This document shows positions 55,674 through 64,000 of a stretch of DNA of 64,000 bases, in pieces. This DNA is from Streptantibioticus parmotrematis (lineage in GTDB: Bacteria; Actinomycetota; Actinomycetes; Streptomycetales; Streptomycetaceae): positions 62,001 through 126,000 of the forward strand of contig NZ_JAINVZ010000005.1 in NCBI RefSeq assembly GCF_019890615.1, given 5' to 3'. Each line of letters starts with the position of its first letter. The first letter of the stretch is position 1. The notes under the pieces were generated by a model, which was given only the letters and a program-made list of their open reading frames with translations, did not search any database and was not told where the DNA came from. The position numbers and the translations under genes were made by a program.

Positions 55674-56732
55674 ATGTCCGTCCGCTTCGACCGCGTCTCC
55701 GTGAGCTACGGAAGCCAGACCGTCCTGGACGCCTTCGACCTCGCCGTCGAACCCGGTGAGGTCATGGCCCTGCTCGGCCCGTCGGGGTCGGGCAAGACCA
55801 CCGCGCTGCGCGCCGTCGCCGGATTCGTCACCCCGGCGAGCGGGCGGGTGCTCATCGGCGGCCGGGACGTCACCGCCCTGCCCCCGCACAAGCGCGGCAT
55901 CGGCATGGTCGTGCAGAGCTACGCGCTCTTCCCGCACCTGCGGGTCGACGCCAACGTCGCCTTCGGCCTGAAGGCTCGCCGCACCCCGCGCCACGAGACC
56001 GTCGAACGCGTCGCGCGAGCCCTGGAGATGACGGGCATGGCGGCCTACGCCCGCCGCTATCCGCGCGAGCTGTCCGGCGGCCAACAGCAACGCGTCGCCA
56101 TCGCACGGGCGTTGGCCATCCGCCCCGAGGTACTGCTCCTCGACGAGCCGCTCTCGGCGCTCGACGCGGCCCTGCGCTCCGCCATGCTCACCGAACTGGC
56201 CCGGCTGCACCGGGAGTTGCCGGACCTGACAATCCTCTACGTCACCCACGACCAGATCGAGGCGCTCACCCTCGCGGACCGGGTGGCGGTCATGGACTCC
56301 GCCCGGCTGAAGGAGTGCGGCACGCCGCTGGACCTCCACCGCAGCCCGGGCAGCGAGTTCACCGCCTCGTTCGTCGGCGGTGCCAACCTGCTGCCGGTCA
56401 GTGTGAGCGGCGGCACCGTCCGGTTCGCCGACGCCGAACTCCAGCTCGTGGCACCCGGGTTGACCGACGCGGACACCGCGACCCTGTGCGTACGGCCGCA
56501 CCGCGTCGGCCTCGGCGACGGCCCGAACGCGCTGCGCGGAACCCTCGCCGAGGTGCAGTGGCGGGGTGCGACCCACCGCCTGGTCGTGGACGTCGCGGGC
56601 CACCGTGTCGCCGCCGACGTCACGGAACTGCGCGACCCGCCCGCTCCCGGGACCCCCGTGACGGTGCACTTCGCCCCGCAGGACGCCGTGCTGCTGACGT
56701 CCGGCCCGGTACGGGAGGTGGCCCGTGGCTAG
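55674..56732 (+). CDS. phnT: ABC transporter ATPase, aminoethylphosphonate-type (PhnT-like)
   Basis: 352 residues. Walker A GPSGSGKTT near residue 38, Q-loop VVQSYALF, signature LSGGQQQRVAIARAL, Walker B LLLDEP, and H-loop VTHDQ are intact. A C-terminal TOBE-like domain (about 270-345) follows. It energises import with the two permeases and binding protein downstream. The gene symbol is by analogy with 2-aminoethylphosphonate systems, because the binding protein matches PhnS-like sequences; other substrates of this subfamily cannot be excluded. The stop overlaps the next start by 8 bases. Confidence 0.85.
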   Translation: MSVRFDRVSVSYGSQTVLDAFDLAVEPGEVMALLGPSGSGKTTALRAVAGFVTPASGRVLIGGRDVTALPPHKRGIGMVVQSYALFPHLRVDANVAFGLKARRTPRHETVERVARALEMTGMAAYARRYPRELSGGQQQRVAIARALAIRPEVLLLDEPLSALDAALRSAMLTELARLHRELPDLTILYVTHDQIEALTLADRVAVMDSARLKECGTPLDLHRSPGSEFTASFVGGANLLPVSVSGGTVRFADAELQLVAPGLTDADTATLCVRPHRVGLGDGPNALRGTLAEVQWRGATHRLVVDVAGHRVAADVTELRDPPAPGTPVTVHFAPQDAVLLTSGPVREVARG

Positions 56733-57618
56733 CGCGACCGCCGGGGCCGTGCCCACCGGCCGACAGCTCTCGGTGCCGCGCTGGGCGTGGACCCTGCCGC
56801 CCCTCGCCGCGCTGGGACTGGCCTTCCTCTACCCGCTGGCCCTCGTCGTGTGGCAGTCGGTCTCCCCGGACTCCGGCGGCCACGACCTGTCCGCGTACGG
56901 GCAGGTGCTCGGCTCGACGGTGTTCCGCGAGGCGCTGCTCAACACGGTGGTGATCGCCGCCTCGGCCACCGCCGGGTGCCTGGTGCTGGGCTTCACGCTG
57001 GCGCTGGTCATCGCGTTCGTGCCGTTCCCCGGCGGCAGGGCGCTCAGCCGCGTGGTCGACGTCTTCCTCGCCTTCCCCTCGTTCCTGATCACCCTCGCCC
57101 TGCTCTTCCTCTACGGGACGACCGGCATCGTCAACGGCCTGTGGACGCAGGCGACCGGTGCCGCGAACGGGCCGCTGGACTTCCTCCAGACCCCGTGGGG
57201 TGTCGTCCTCGCCGAGATCACCTACTTCACGCCCTTCGTGATGCGCCCACTGCTGGCCGCGTTCGAACGGCTCGACACCGCGCAGATCGAGGCCGCCTCC
57301 TCACTGGGAGCCCGCGCGCCCCGCGTCGTCGGCCGCGTCATCCTCCCCGAGGCGCTGCCCGCGCTGGCCGCCGGCGGCTCGCTGGTACTGGTGATGTGCC
57401 TCAACGAGTTCGGCATCGTGCTGTTCACCGGGGCCAAGGGCGTCACGACGCTGCCCATGCTGGTGTACGGCAAGGCGATCCTCGACGGCGACTACCCGGG
57501 CGCCTGCGTGGTCGCGGTGGTCAGCGTCGTCGTCTCGGTGGCGCTGCACACCCTCTACCGCGCCGTCGTCTCCCGCACCCTTCCCGCGTCCGGAGGCACA
57601 CGTGCTGCTGCACGGTAA
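56725..57618 (+). CDS. phnU: ABC transporter permease, aminoethylphosphonate-type (PhnU-like)
   Basis: 297 residues from a GTG at 56725 with GGGAGG upstream. About six membrane helices; the cytoplasmic coupling loop EAASSLGARAPRVVGRVILP carries the EAA-G pattern that contacts the ATPase. It overlaps both neighbours, so the operon is tightly coupled. Confidence 0.85.
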   Translation: MASATAGAVPTGRQLSVPRWAWTLPPLAALGLAFLYPLALVVWQSVSPDSGGHDLSAYGQVLGSTVFREALLNTVVIAASATAGCLVLGFTLALVIAFVPFPGGRALSRVVDVFLAFPSFLITLALLFLYGTTGIVNGLWTQATGAANGPLDFLQTPWGVVLAEITYFTPFVMRPLLAAFERLDTAQIEAASSLGARAPRVVGRVILPEALPALAAGGSLVLVMCLNEFGIVLFTGAKGVTTLPMLVYGKAILDGDYPGACVVAVVSVVVSVALHTLYRAVVSRTLPASGGTRAAAR

Positions 57619-58399
57619 GGCCGCCAGGCTCATCGCCCAGGCCGTCTTCCTCGTCCTGTTCCTGCCGCTGTTCGCGCTGCCGTTCCTGGTGATCGTCGTC
57701 GCCTCGTTCGCCACCGACTGGAACGGCGCGCTCCCCTCGGGTCTCACGGTCCAGCACTACCGCGAGGCGCTCGGCGGCGACGCGGCGCACGCGCTGACCG
57801 TCAGCCTGCTGACCGCCGTGGCCGCGAGCCTCGTCGCCCTGCTCGTCGGTGCCTGGGCCGCCCTCGCGGCGCACCGGCTGCGGCGGGCGGGCCGCGGGGT
57901 GATGGACACGTTGTTCACCCTGCCGGTCGCGGTGCCCTCCGTGGTCGTCGGCCTGTCCCTGCTGGTCGCCTTCTCCAAGCCGCCCCTGCTGCTCAACGGC
58001 ACACCCGGCATCGTCATCACCGCGCACGCCGTGCTGGTCACCGCGTTCGCCTACCAGTCGGTCTCCGCCGCGCTGGCCCGGCTCGACCCCGCCTGCGAAC
58101 AGATCGCGGCGAGCCTCGGCGCGAGCCCCGCCCGCGTGCTGTGGCGGATACGGATTCCGCTGCTGCTGCCGTCGCTCACCGGCGCCGCCGGGCTCGGATT
58201 CGCCCTGTCGATGGGCGAGTTGAGCGCCACGATGATGCTGTACCCGCCGAGCTGGACCCCGTTGCCGGTCAGCATCTTCGGCGCCACCGACCGCGGATCG
58301 CTGTTCACCGGCGCCGCCCTCGCCGTCGTGCTGATGGCCACCACGCTGCTCGTGCTGCTCGCGGTCTCCCGGGTACGCAACCGCGCCTCCTACCGCTGA
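57602..58399 (+). CDS. phnV: ABC transporter permease, aminoethylphosphonate-type (PhnV-like)
   Basis: 265 residues from a GTG at 57602 with GGAGG upstream. About six helices and the coupling loop EQIAASLGASPARVLWRIRIP. It forms the transport channel with the preceding permease. Confidence 0.85.
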   Translation: MLLHGKAARLIAQAVFLVLFLPLFALPFLVIVVASFATDWNGALPSGLTVQHYREALGGDAAHALTVSLLTAVAASLVALLVGAWAALAAHRLRRAGRGVMDTLFTLPVAVPSVVVGLSLLVAFSKPPLLLNGTPGIVITAHAVLVTAFAYQSVSAALARLDPACEQIAASLGASPARVLWRIRIPLLLPSLTGAAGLGFALSMGELSATMMLYPPSWTPLPVSIFGATDRGSLFTGAALAVVLMATTLLVLLAVSRVRNRASYR

Positions 58400-58448
58400 C
58401 CGACACCGCCCCTCAACGCCCGTCACCACGCCAGGAGTTCATCCCGTC

Positions 58449-59510
58449 ATGCCCAGGCACACCGTCACCGCCGTCACCGCCGTCCTCACCGCCCTCGTCC
58501 TCGGCTCCTCGCTCACCGCCTGCGCCGGACAATCCTCCGCCGACGCCAAGGAGATCACCGTCTACAGCGCCGACGGTCTCAAGTCCGAGACCGGCGACGG
58601 CTTCTACAACCAGGTCTTCAAGGACTTCCAGGCCCGCACCGGCATCAAGGTCGACTACGTGGAGGGCGGCTCGGGCGAGATGGTGCAGCGCCTGGCGCGC
58701 GAGCGGTCCAACACCCAGGCCGACGTCGTCGTCACGCTGCCCCCGTTCATCCAGGAGGCCGACAGCAAGGGACTGCTCGCCGCCTACCGGCCGCAGGGCT
58801 CGGCGCAGGTCCCCACCGCGGACAAGGCGGCGGACGGCACCTGGACCTCGGTCGTCGACAACTACCTGTGCTTCGTCTACGACAAGAAGCAGCTCCCGCA
58901 GCCGCCGAAGACCTGGAACGACCTGCTCGACCCGAAGTTCAAGGGCAAGCTCCAGTACTCCACCCCCGGCGTCGCGGGCGACGGGACGGCCGTGCTGGTC
59001 AAGGCGATGCACGACTTCGGCGGCGAGTCCCAGGCGATGGCGTTCCTCAAGAAGCTCCAGGCCGTCAACGTCGGCCCGTCCAGCTCCACCGGCGCCCTCG
59101 CCGCCAAGGTCGACAAGGGCGAACTGCTGGTCGCCAACGGCGACGTGCAGATGAACTACGCCGACACCGCCTCCATGCCCGACCAGGGCATCTTCTTCCC
59201 CGCCCCCAACGGCGGCGGAGCACCGACCACGCTCTCCCTGCCGTACGCGGCCGGCCTGGTGAAGAACGCGCCGCACGCGGCCGAGGCCCGCGCGTTCCTC
59301 GACTACCTGCTCTCCCCGGCCGTCCAGCAGGAGGTCTCCCGGCTCGGCGGCGGCTTCGCGTCCCGCACCGACGTCAAGGCCACCGACGCCAACGCCCGGG
59401 CGCTGGCGAAGATCATGTCCGGCGTCCAGGTCTTCCGTCCGGACTGGAACGCCATCGACGACAAGCTCACGGACTACGTCGACGCCTGGCAGTCCGCTAC
59501 GGGCAGCTGA
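58449..59510 (+). CDS. phnS: ABC substrate-binding lipoprotein, aminoethylphosphonate-type (PhnS-like)
   Basis: 353 residues with a lipoprotein signal (LTAC lipobox near residue 24). The mature part matches PhnS-like binding proteins: ITVYSADGL, VDYVEGGSGEMVQRLARER, QADVVVTLPPFIQ, WNDLLDPKFKGKLQYSTPG. The substrate is inferred from family resemblance; no phosphonate-degrading enzyme is next to it, so import may serve phosphorus scavenging through enzymes elsewhere. A tandem CATCGGTGCGGG follows the stop (59512-59535). Confidence 0.85.
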   Translation: MPRHTVTAVTAVLTALVLGSSLTACAGQSSADAKEITVYSADGLKSETGDGFYNQVFKDFQARTGIKVDYVEGGSGEMVQRLARERSNTQADVVVTLPPFIQEADSKGLLAAYRPQGSAQVPTADKAADGTWTSVVDNYLCFVYDKKQLPQPPKTWNDLLDPKFKGKLQYSTPGVAGDGTAVLVKAMHDFGGESQAMAFLKKLQAVNVGPSSSTGALAAKVDKGELLVANGDVQMNYADTASMPDQGIFFPAPNGGGAPTTLSLPYAAGLVKNAPHAAEARAFLDYLLSPAVQQEVSRLGGGFASRTDVKATDANARALAKIMSGVQVFRPDWNAIDDKLTDYVDAWQSATGS

Positions 59511-59586
59511 GCATCGGTGCGGGCATCGGTGCGGGCGGCGGCCGGGGAGCGGCCGGGAAAGCGGCGCGGTGCGGGCCTCTCGAAAA

Positions 59587-59598
59587 AGTGATATCACT
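59587..59598. promoter_or_regulatory. AGTGATATCACT palindrome upstream of the SPFH/RHH pair
   Basis: A perfect 12-bp palindrome 58 bases before the SPFH start, next to a TAGTGT (59603-59608) that could be the -10 box. Ribbon-helix-helix proteins bind such short palindromes, so it is a candidate operator for the RHH protein in the same operon. Confidence 0.6.
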
Positions 59599-59605
59599 CT
59601 GCTAG

Positions 59606-59638
59606 TGTCGTGCCATGCGGGCAGCGCATGGCACGACA
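59606..59638. repeat. 13-bp inverted repeat in the SPFH leader
   Basis: Arms 59606-59618 and 59626-59638 (TGTCGTGCCATGC and its complement) with a 7-base loop, ending 17 bases before the SPFH start. As RNA it would form a stable hairpin upstream of the ribosome site; as DNA it could be a second operator. Confidence 0.55.
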
Positions 59639-59655
59639 GCAGAGCGGAGAGCGCC

Positions 59656-60576
59656 ATGACCCACCAACCCACCGCGTCCCCGGCCGCCGCCCCCGGCGTC
59701 GCGCCCGACATGCCCGGGCCCTCCGTCACCGAGCGGCTCCTCGCCGGCGTGCCCGGCCTGCTCATGCTGGCGGTCGGCCTGCTGCTTCTCGCCGGCGGGA
59801 TCGCGGTCCCCATCGCCGCCCACGGACTCGTCTGGCTCGGCGTGGTGCTCATCGTGGCCGCCTTCCTCACCTTCCGCGGCCTGACCGCCGTCTCGCCCGG
59901 TGAGGCCCGCGTCGTACAGCTGCTCGGCCGGTACCGCGGCACGCTGCGCACGCCCGGCCTGATCTGGGTCAACCCGTTCACCACCCGCCGCACGGTCTCC
60001 ACCCGGATCCGCAACCTGGAGACCGAGGCCGCCAAGGTCAACGACGCCGACGGCAACCCGATCGAGATCGCCGCGGTCGTCGTCTGGCAGGTCGAGGACA
60101 CCGCCGAGGCCGTCTTCGAGGTCGACGACTTCCGCAAGTTCGTCGCCATCCAGTCGGAGACCGCGGTCCGGCACATCGCCAACAGCTTCCCCTACGACGC
60201 CCGCGACGAGGACCGCCCCTCACTGCGCGACAGCGGCGAGGAGATCACCCGCCTGCTGTCGCGGGAGATCTCCGCCCGGGTCGCCGCGGCGGGCGTGCGC
60301 ATCGTCGAGTCCCGCATCACGCGGCTGTCGTACGCGCCCGAGATCGCCCAGGTCATGCTGCAACGCCAGCAGGCGGGCGCGGTCGTCGCGGCACGCCGCC
60401 GGATCGTCGAAGGGGCCGTCGGCATGGTCGAGTTGGCGCTCGCGCGGCTCGCCGAGCAGAACGTGGTCGAACTGGACGAGGAGCGCAAGGCGGCCATGGT
60501 CAGCAACCTGCTGGTGGTGCTGTGCGGGGACCGGGGGGCACAGCCCATCGTCAACTCCGGTTCCCTCTACCAGTGA
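59656..60576 (+). CDS. SPFH/Band 7 membrane protein
   Basis: 306 residues from the ATG at 59656 with GGAGA upstream. Two adjacent hydrophobic segments (about 28-48 and 55-70), then an SPFH domain ([72 protein letters not shown]). Such stomatin-like proteins organise membrane microdomains or control proteases. The downstream ribbon-helix-helix gene begins 9 bases after its stop. Confidence 0.88.
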   Translation: MTHQPTASPAAAPGVAPDMPGPSVTERLLAGVPGLLMLAVGLLLLAGGIAVPIAAHGLVWLGVVLIVAAFLTFRGLTAVSPGEARVVQLLGRYRGTLRTPGLIWVNPFTTRRTVSTRIRNLETEAAKVNDADGNPIEIAAVVVWQVEDTAEAVFEVDDFRKFVAIQSETAVRHIANSFPYDARDEDRPSLRDSGEEITRLLSREISARVAAAGVRIVESRITRLSYAPEIAQVMLQRQQAGAVVAARRRIVEGAVGMVELALARLAEQNVVELDEERKAAMVSNLLVVLCGDRGAQPIVNSGSLYQ

Positions 60577-60585
60577 GGGAGACCC

Positions 60586-60861
60586 TTGCCCGCCGAACGC
60601 AAGAAGATCCTGCTGCGTCTCGACCCGGCCGTTCACGACGCCCTGGCACGCTGGGCGGGTGACGAACTGCGCAGCACCAACGCCCAGATCGAGTTCCTGC
60701 TGCGCCGCGCCCTGGCCGGGGCCGGGCGGATGCCGTCCGCCGCGGCCGGCATCCCCCGGCGCGGCCGCCCCACGAAGACAGCCGCGCCGTCCGAGGAACG
60801 TGCGGCAGCGGAGGGTGACACGGCACCGGAGGACGACACGCCACCGGACGTGCTCCCGTGA
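60586..60861 (+). CDS. Ribbon-helix-helix (Arc-type) DNA-binding protein
   Basis: 91 residues. The start is TTG at 60586, with GAGGGA 5 bases upstream; no ATG or GTG fits. Residues 6-45 give the RHH pattern: a basic strand (KKILLRLDP) and two helices (AVHDALARWAGDEL and TNAQIEFLLRRALA). The C-terminal half is disordered. It probably autoregulates the pair through AGTGATATCACT. SPFH plus RHH looks like a conserved streptomycete pair, not a classical toxin-antitoxin. Confidence 0.82.
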   Translation: MPAERKKILLRLDPAVHDALARWAGDELRSTNAQIEFLLRRALAGAGRMPSAAAGIPRRGRPTKTAAPSEERAAAEGDTAPEDDTPPDVLP

Positions 60862-60955
60862 CGGCCGTGGGATTCCGGTGAAGCGCCGGGTGACGGCCCC
60901 GACGTCCCGGACGCCTGGACACCTACGCGGCGTGTGACGGCAAGGAGGCCAGACC

Positions 60956-61585
60956 ATGCGATTCCCCGACACCCTGCCCGAACGGCTCTACCTCCTGGCC
61001 ATGCGCCCCGGCCACGCCGTCCCCGCGCAGGCGGCGGACCTCGGCGTGATCCTGCGCGCGGCCGCGCTCACCGACCTGCACCTGCGCGGCCTGCTCGTGG
61101 ACGAGGGCGGCCGCCCCGCCGCCACGGGATCGGTTCCCGCGTCCCTCAGCCCGCTGCTGGCCGACCCGCTGGACGCGATCGCCAAGGCGGCGCCGCGTCC
61201 CTGGCGCCGCTGGGTGGAGACCGGCCATCACGGCCTGGCCGGCACGGTACGCGCCCGGCTCGTCGAGGACGGCCGGCTCGACCTGGCCGAACGCCGCGTG
61301 CTGGGCCTCTTCCCGCTCCGCGTCCCGACGCCCACCGACCCCGACCTGCCGGACGCCCTGCGGGCGGGGTTGCTGGCCGCGCTGGAGGGCACGGGCGGCG
61401 CGGTCGAGCCGGAGCAGGCGGCTGTGGTCGCGCTGGCCGCCGTCAGCAGGCTCCGCACGGTCCTGCCCTACCGCCTCCGGCGCGAACACCGCGCGCGACT
61501 CGAGGAACTGACCGCCGCCGCCGGCCCGGTCCCGCAAGCCCTGCGACGGGTCCTGCGAACCCGCCGAGCAGCCCGCAGCAGCTGA
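60956..61585 (+). CDS. GPP34 (GOLPH3-like) family protein
   Basis: 209 residues from the ATG at 60956 with AAGGAGG upstream. The opening LPERLYLLAM with a later LGVILRAAALTDLHLRGLLV and GGRPAATG matches the GPP34 fold, which in eukaryotes binds phosphoinositides and is frequent in actinomycetes with unknown function. It may be membrane-associated through a positively charged surface. Confidence 0.88.
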   Translation: MRFPDTLPERLYLLAMRPGHAVPAQAADLGVILRAAALTDLHLRGLLVDEGGRPAATGSVPASLSPLLADPLDAIAKAAPRPWRRWVETGHHGLAGTVRARLVEDGRLDLAERRVLGLFPLRVPTPTDPDLPDALRAGLLAALEGTGGAVEPEQAAVVALAAVSRLRTVLPYRLRREHRARLEELTAAAGPVPQALRRVLRTRRAARSS

Positions 61586-61698
61586 CAACGCCCTCTGCAT
61601 GTGGGCGAGTTGACGGCCTTCGAGTGAGGGGTGGACACCGGATCATGGGCATCCTCGCCGACGAGTTCGCCCGGTGTCATCCGCCGCGCGCACGCTGA

Positions 61699-61730
61699 CG
61701 CCCCGCGGGGTCGGGTGGCTTCGCGGGGCG
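61699..61730. terminator. Hairpin between convergent GPP34 and saccharopine-dehydrogenase-like genes
   Basis: Arms CGCCCCGCG (61699-61707) and CGCGGGGCG (61722-61730) pair perfectly over 9 bp with a 14-base loop, 10 bases beyond the minus-strand stop. Confidence 0.65.
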
Positions 61731-61740
61731 CCTTCGGCCG

Positions 61741-62961
61741 CTACTGCTCTCGCAGGCCCCACGGTGTGCCGTACTCGGTGAGCAGGTCGAGGAACGGCCT
61801 GGCGTCGAACGCCTCCGGGCCCAGCACGCCTGCGCCTCGCCACACGCCGGTCGCCAGCAGTTCCAGTGCCGCGACCGGGTTCACGGCCGTCTGCCACACC
61901 ACGGCCTGGCAGCCGTACTCGCGCATCGACCACTGGTTGTCGACGACGTGGTACAGGTACACCTCCCGGTCACGGCCGTCCTTCGTGCCGCGCACCCACG
62001 TACCGGCGCAGGTCTTGCCGTGCATCCGCTCGCCGAGCGTCGCCGGGTCGGGCAGGCAGGCGGCCACCAGGTCGCGCGGAGAGACCCGCACCGGACCCGC
62101 GTCACTGCGCACCGTGACCGGTTCGGTGCGGTCGAGCCCCAACTGCCGCAGCACGCGCAGGGTGTTGATGAACTCCTCGCCCAGCCCGTACTTGAACGTC
62201 ACCCGCCCCGCCGTCACCCAGCGCGGGATCAGCAGGACCTCCTCGTGCTCGACGTTGACGCACTCGACCGGCCCGATCCCCTCGGGGAAGTCGAAGACCT
62301 CCGGTTCGCTGAACGGTTCCGTGGTGAACCAGCCGCGGTCGCTCTCGTAGACGACCGGCGGGTTGAGGCACTCCTCGATCGTCGTCCAGATGCTGAACGA
62401 CGGCGCGAAGTCGTACCCTTCCACCGTCAGGTCGGCGCCGTCGCGCACGCCGATCTCCTCGATGGTGTCGAAGAGTTCGTCCGCCGCGTAACGTGCGAAG
62501 ACGTCCGAGAGACCGGGCTCCACGCCCATCCCCACGAGCGCCAGTCGCCCCGCCTCCTCCCATGCGGTCGCGCGCTCGAACTGCGCGTCGCCCAGCTTCA
62601 CCCCGCACTCCGCGTACGGCGTGCCCGGATGCGGCGCGGACAGCGACATCGCCATGTCCAGGTAGTGCGCGCCGGCCGCCAGCGCGGCGCCGAACAGCGG
62701 CATGACGAAGCGCGGGTCCGTCGCGTTGAGCAGCACGTCACACCGCTGCTCGCGCAGCAGCGTCGCGATCGCCGCCTCGTCGGACGCGTCCGCGAAGGCC
62801 GCGGAGAAGCGCTCCGGCGTCCTGCCGGCCGCGGCCACCGCCGCCTGGGCGCGCGAGAGGTCGTAGTCCGCGACGACCATGTGCTCGAAGAACGGACGGC
62901 GGGCCGCGATCCGGGTGACGGCGGTGCCGACCCCACCTGCCCCGACAAGCAGAACACGCAT
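61741..62961 (-). CDS. Saccharopine dehydrogenase-like oxidoreductase
   Basis: 406 residues. The N-terminal Rossmann motif is VLLVGAGGVGTAVTRIAA, followed by VVADYDLSRAQ and a CDVLLNATDPRFVMPL strand; the C-terminal catalytic domain carries GMGVEPGLSDVFARY and YLYHVVDNQWSMREYG. Family members catalyse NAD(P)-linked C-N bond making or breaking on amino acids (lysine, saccharopine or carboxynorspermidine type). Substrate unknown. Divergent from the TetR gene at 63167, which probably controls it. Confidence 0.87.
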   Translation of the reverse strand: MRVLLVGAGGVGTAVTRIAARRPFFEHMVVADYDLSRAQAAVAAAGRTPERFSAAFADASDEAAIATLLREQRCDVLLNATDPRFVMPLFGAALAAGAHYLDMAMSLSAPHPGTPYAECGVKLGDAQFERATAWEEAGRLALVGMGVEPGLSDVFARYAADELFDTIEEIGVRDGADLTVEGYDFAPSFSIWTTIEECLNPPVVYESDRGWFTTEPFSEPEVFDFPEGIGPVECVNVEHEEVLLIPRWVTAGRVTFKYGLGEEFINTLRVLRQLGLDRTEPVTVRSDAGPVRVSPRDLVAACLPDPATLGERMHGKTCAGTWVRGTKDGRDREVYLYHVVDNQWSMREYGCQAVVWQTAVNPVAALELLATGVWRGAGVLGPEAFDARPFLDLLTEYGTPWGLREQ

Positions 62962-63031
62962 GGCAATGGTCTCCCGTACTGGTCAGAAGGGCTTTCCCAC
63001 CACGATCACAACGCCAGGTCCGCACCGCCGT

Positions 63032-63051
63032 CAACGCTGTTGGCATAAGCC
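63032..63051. promoter_or_regulatory. Candidate TetR operator, copy 1
   Basis: CAACGCTGTTGGCATAAGCC, containing the small palindrome CAAC-N3-GTTG, in the divergent region upstream of the saccharopine-dehydrogenase-like gene. Confidence 0.5.
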
Positions 63052-63109
63052 TCCACGACCGCCCGCGCACAAGCCTGAACAGGCATTCCCGAGCGTGCGG
63101 ACGCGATGG

Positions 63110-63129
63110 CAACGGTGTTGGCGTAAGGC
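63110..63129. promoter_or_regulatory. Candidate TetR operator, copy 2
   Basis: CAACGGTGTTGGCGTAAGGC repeats copy 1 at 17 of 20 positions in the same orientation, 78 bp apart, and ends 37 bases before the TetR start. Confidence 0.5.
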
Positions 63130-63166
63130 TTAGGGTGAGGGCCGGGGCGCGATCGAGGGGACGGCG

Positions 63167-63889
63167 ATGGGCAAGCGTGTGGTGACGGAGGCGAAGCGGC
63201 AGCGGAGGCGGCCGACCAGGCAAGGGCAGGTGCTGTCGGAGCAGCTGTTCGTGGACACCGCGCTGCGTCTGCTGGCCCAGGAGGACGGCCAGGGGCTGAG
63301 CGTGCGCCGCCTCGCCGCGGCGCTGGGGACCGACCCCAGCACGTTGTACCGGTACTTCCGCGGCATGGACGACCTGACGCTCGCCATCGGCGACGAGCTG
63401 ATGCGCAGGGCCGTCGCGGGCTGGCGGGCCACCGGTCGATGGCGGTCCGACCTGCGTGAGCTCGGCCTGCGCGTGCATGCCTCCTACCTGGCCCATCCGC
63501 AGGCCGCCGTCCTCACCGCGAGTCGTGTCTCCGGCCGCATCCACGAGGTGGCCGCCGACGAGGTGATCCTCGGCATCCTGCGCACCGCGGGGTTCGGCGA
63601 CCGCGACGCGGTGCGCATCTACCACGCGTTCGTCGACCAGAGCCTCGCCTTCGCCGTCCTCGACGCGGCCTCCCTCGCCCTGCCGCGGACGGCACGCGAG
63701 GCGGACGAGGCCATGTGGCAGACCACGTACGCCCGACTGCCCGCCGCCACCCATCCCCACATCGCGGCGACCTCACGCCATCTGATCGCCCACATGAACA
63801 CCAGCGCCTACCCGTCGGCGCTCGACATGCTCCTGGACAGCGCCCAGGCCCAACTGGCCGACGTCCAGGGCGCCGTGGGCGATCAGTGA
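63167..63889 (+). CDS. TetR-family regulator
   Basis: 240 residues. A basic N-terminal arm leads into the helix-turn-helix (LSVRRLAAALGTDPSTLYRYF, about 44-66). The C-terminal ligand domain has the length and pattern of TetR_C proteins (HASYLAHPQAAVLTASRVSG). It is divergent from the saccharopine-dehydrogenase-like gene with two direct-repeat operator candidates between them. Confidence 0.9.
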   Translation: MGKRVVTEAKRQRRRPTRQGQVLSEQLFVDTALRLLAQEDGQGLSVRRLAAALGTDPSTLYRYFRGMDDLTLAIGDELMRRAVAGWRATGRWRSDLRELGLRVHASYLAHPQAAVLTASRVSGRIHEVAADEVILGILRTAGFGDRDAVRIYHAFVDQSLAFAVLDAASLALPRTAREADEAMWQTTYARLPAATHPHIAATSRHLIAHMNTSAYPSALDMLLDSAQAQLADVQGAVGDQ

Positions 63890-64000
63890 GACCCCGGCCG
63901 ACGCCTCGTCGCGCGAACCGGCCGGTAGCCTTGTGCCCCCTCGAAGCGGCCCACTAGGGTGATCACGTACCGCGCCCGTCGGCGCGTACCCGACACCGGC

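Noticed and set aside
59586-60861. SPFH/RHH pair as a toxin-antitoxin system
   Set aside because: The first protein is a membrane SPFH protein, not a small toxin; only the RHH part resembles an antitoxin.

Overview
The window reads as chromosome of a Streptomyces or close actinomycete. The coding DNA is very G+C-rich with G/C third positions, GTG and TTG starts are common, stop/start codons overlap (GTGA, ATGA, TTGA), and most families (DUF5997, GPP34, MbtH, F420-type luciferase-fold enzymes, calerythrin-like EF-hand proteins) are typical of that group. No rRNA, tRNA or CRISPR array was seen.

Layout. 1-7.7 kb: housekeeping and envelope genes (EamA exporter end, K15-like DD-peptidase, ThrE-type exporter, an OtrA/TetM-like ribosomal protection GTPase with a small membrane protein, an SDR, a penicillin-binding serine hydrolase). 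7.9-25.8 kb: a split NRPS-PKS cluster on the minus strand. In transcription order it encodes a free carrier protein, C-A-T (Leu code), KS-degenerate AT-ACP, C-A-T (Ser-like code), type II thioesterase, MbtH protein, free A domain (Thr-like code), C-T-C, and an F420-type luciferase-fold oxidoreductase. A divergent LuxR-type regulator with a TTG start and a TTA codon flanks it. 25.9-34.3 kb: a histone-H1-like protein, then an accessory stretch with a wrecked phage tape-measure gene, an HNH protein with TTA codons, several small zinc-finger or domain-only proteins, an XRE regulator and an HD protein.

34.3-49 kb: a methyltransferase, the DUF5997/LysR-like pair, a class A beta-lactamase, and two compact coupled operons that look like small-molecule pathways. 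The first is EF-hand protein, isocitrate/isopropylmalate dehydrogenase-like, isochorismatase-like, O-methyltransferase. The second is PhyH oxygenase, DUF6271-like protein, PLP decarboxylase, GNAT, MFS. Between them lie a GNAT and a TetR/SGNH-hydrolase pair. 49-64 kb: a GH3 beta-N-acetylglucosaminidase behind DasR-like palindromes, a zinc alcohol dehydrogenase, a MarR-controlled cupin/SnoaL-like pair, an aminoethylphosphonate-type ABC transporter, an SPFH/ribbon-helix-helix pair, GPP34, and a saccharopine-dehydrogenase-like gene divergent from a TetR regulator.

How it fits together. The NRPS-PKS line is inferred to build a peptide with a Leu-plus-two-carbon (statine or statone type) unit followed by Ser and Thr. 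The malonyl unit and the Thr must be loaded in trans, and no cis thioesterase is present. Two adenylation domains share a 394-bp block that is identical by eye, which points to recent gene conversion. The most novel-looking content is this split line and the two small coupled operons.
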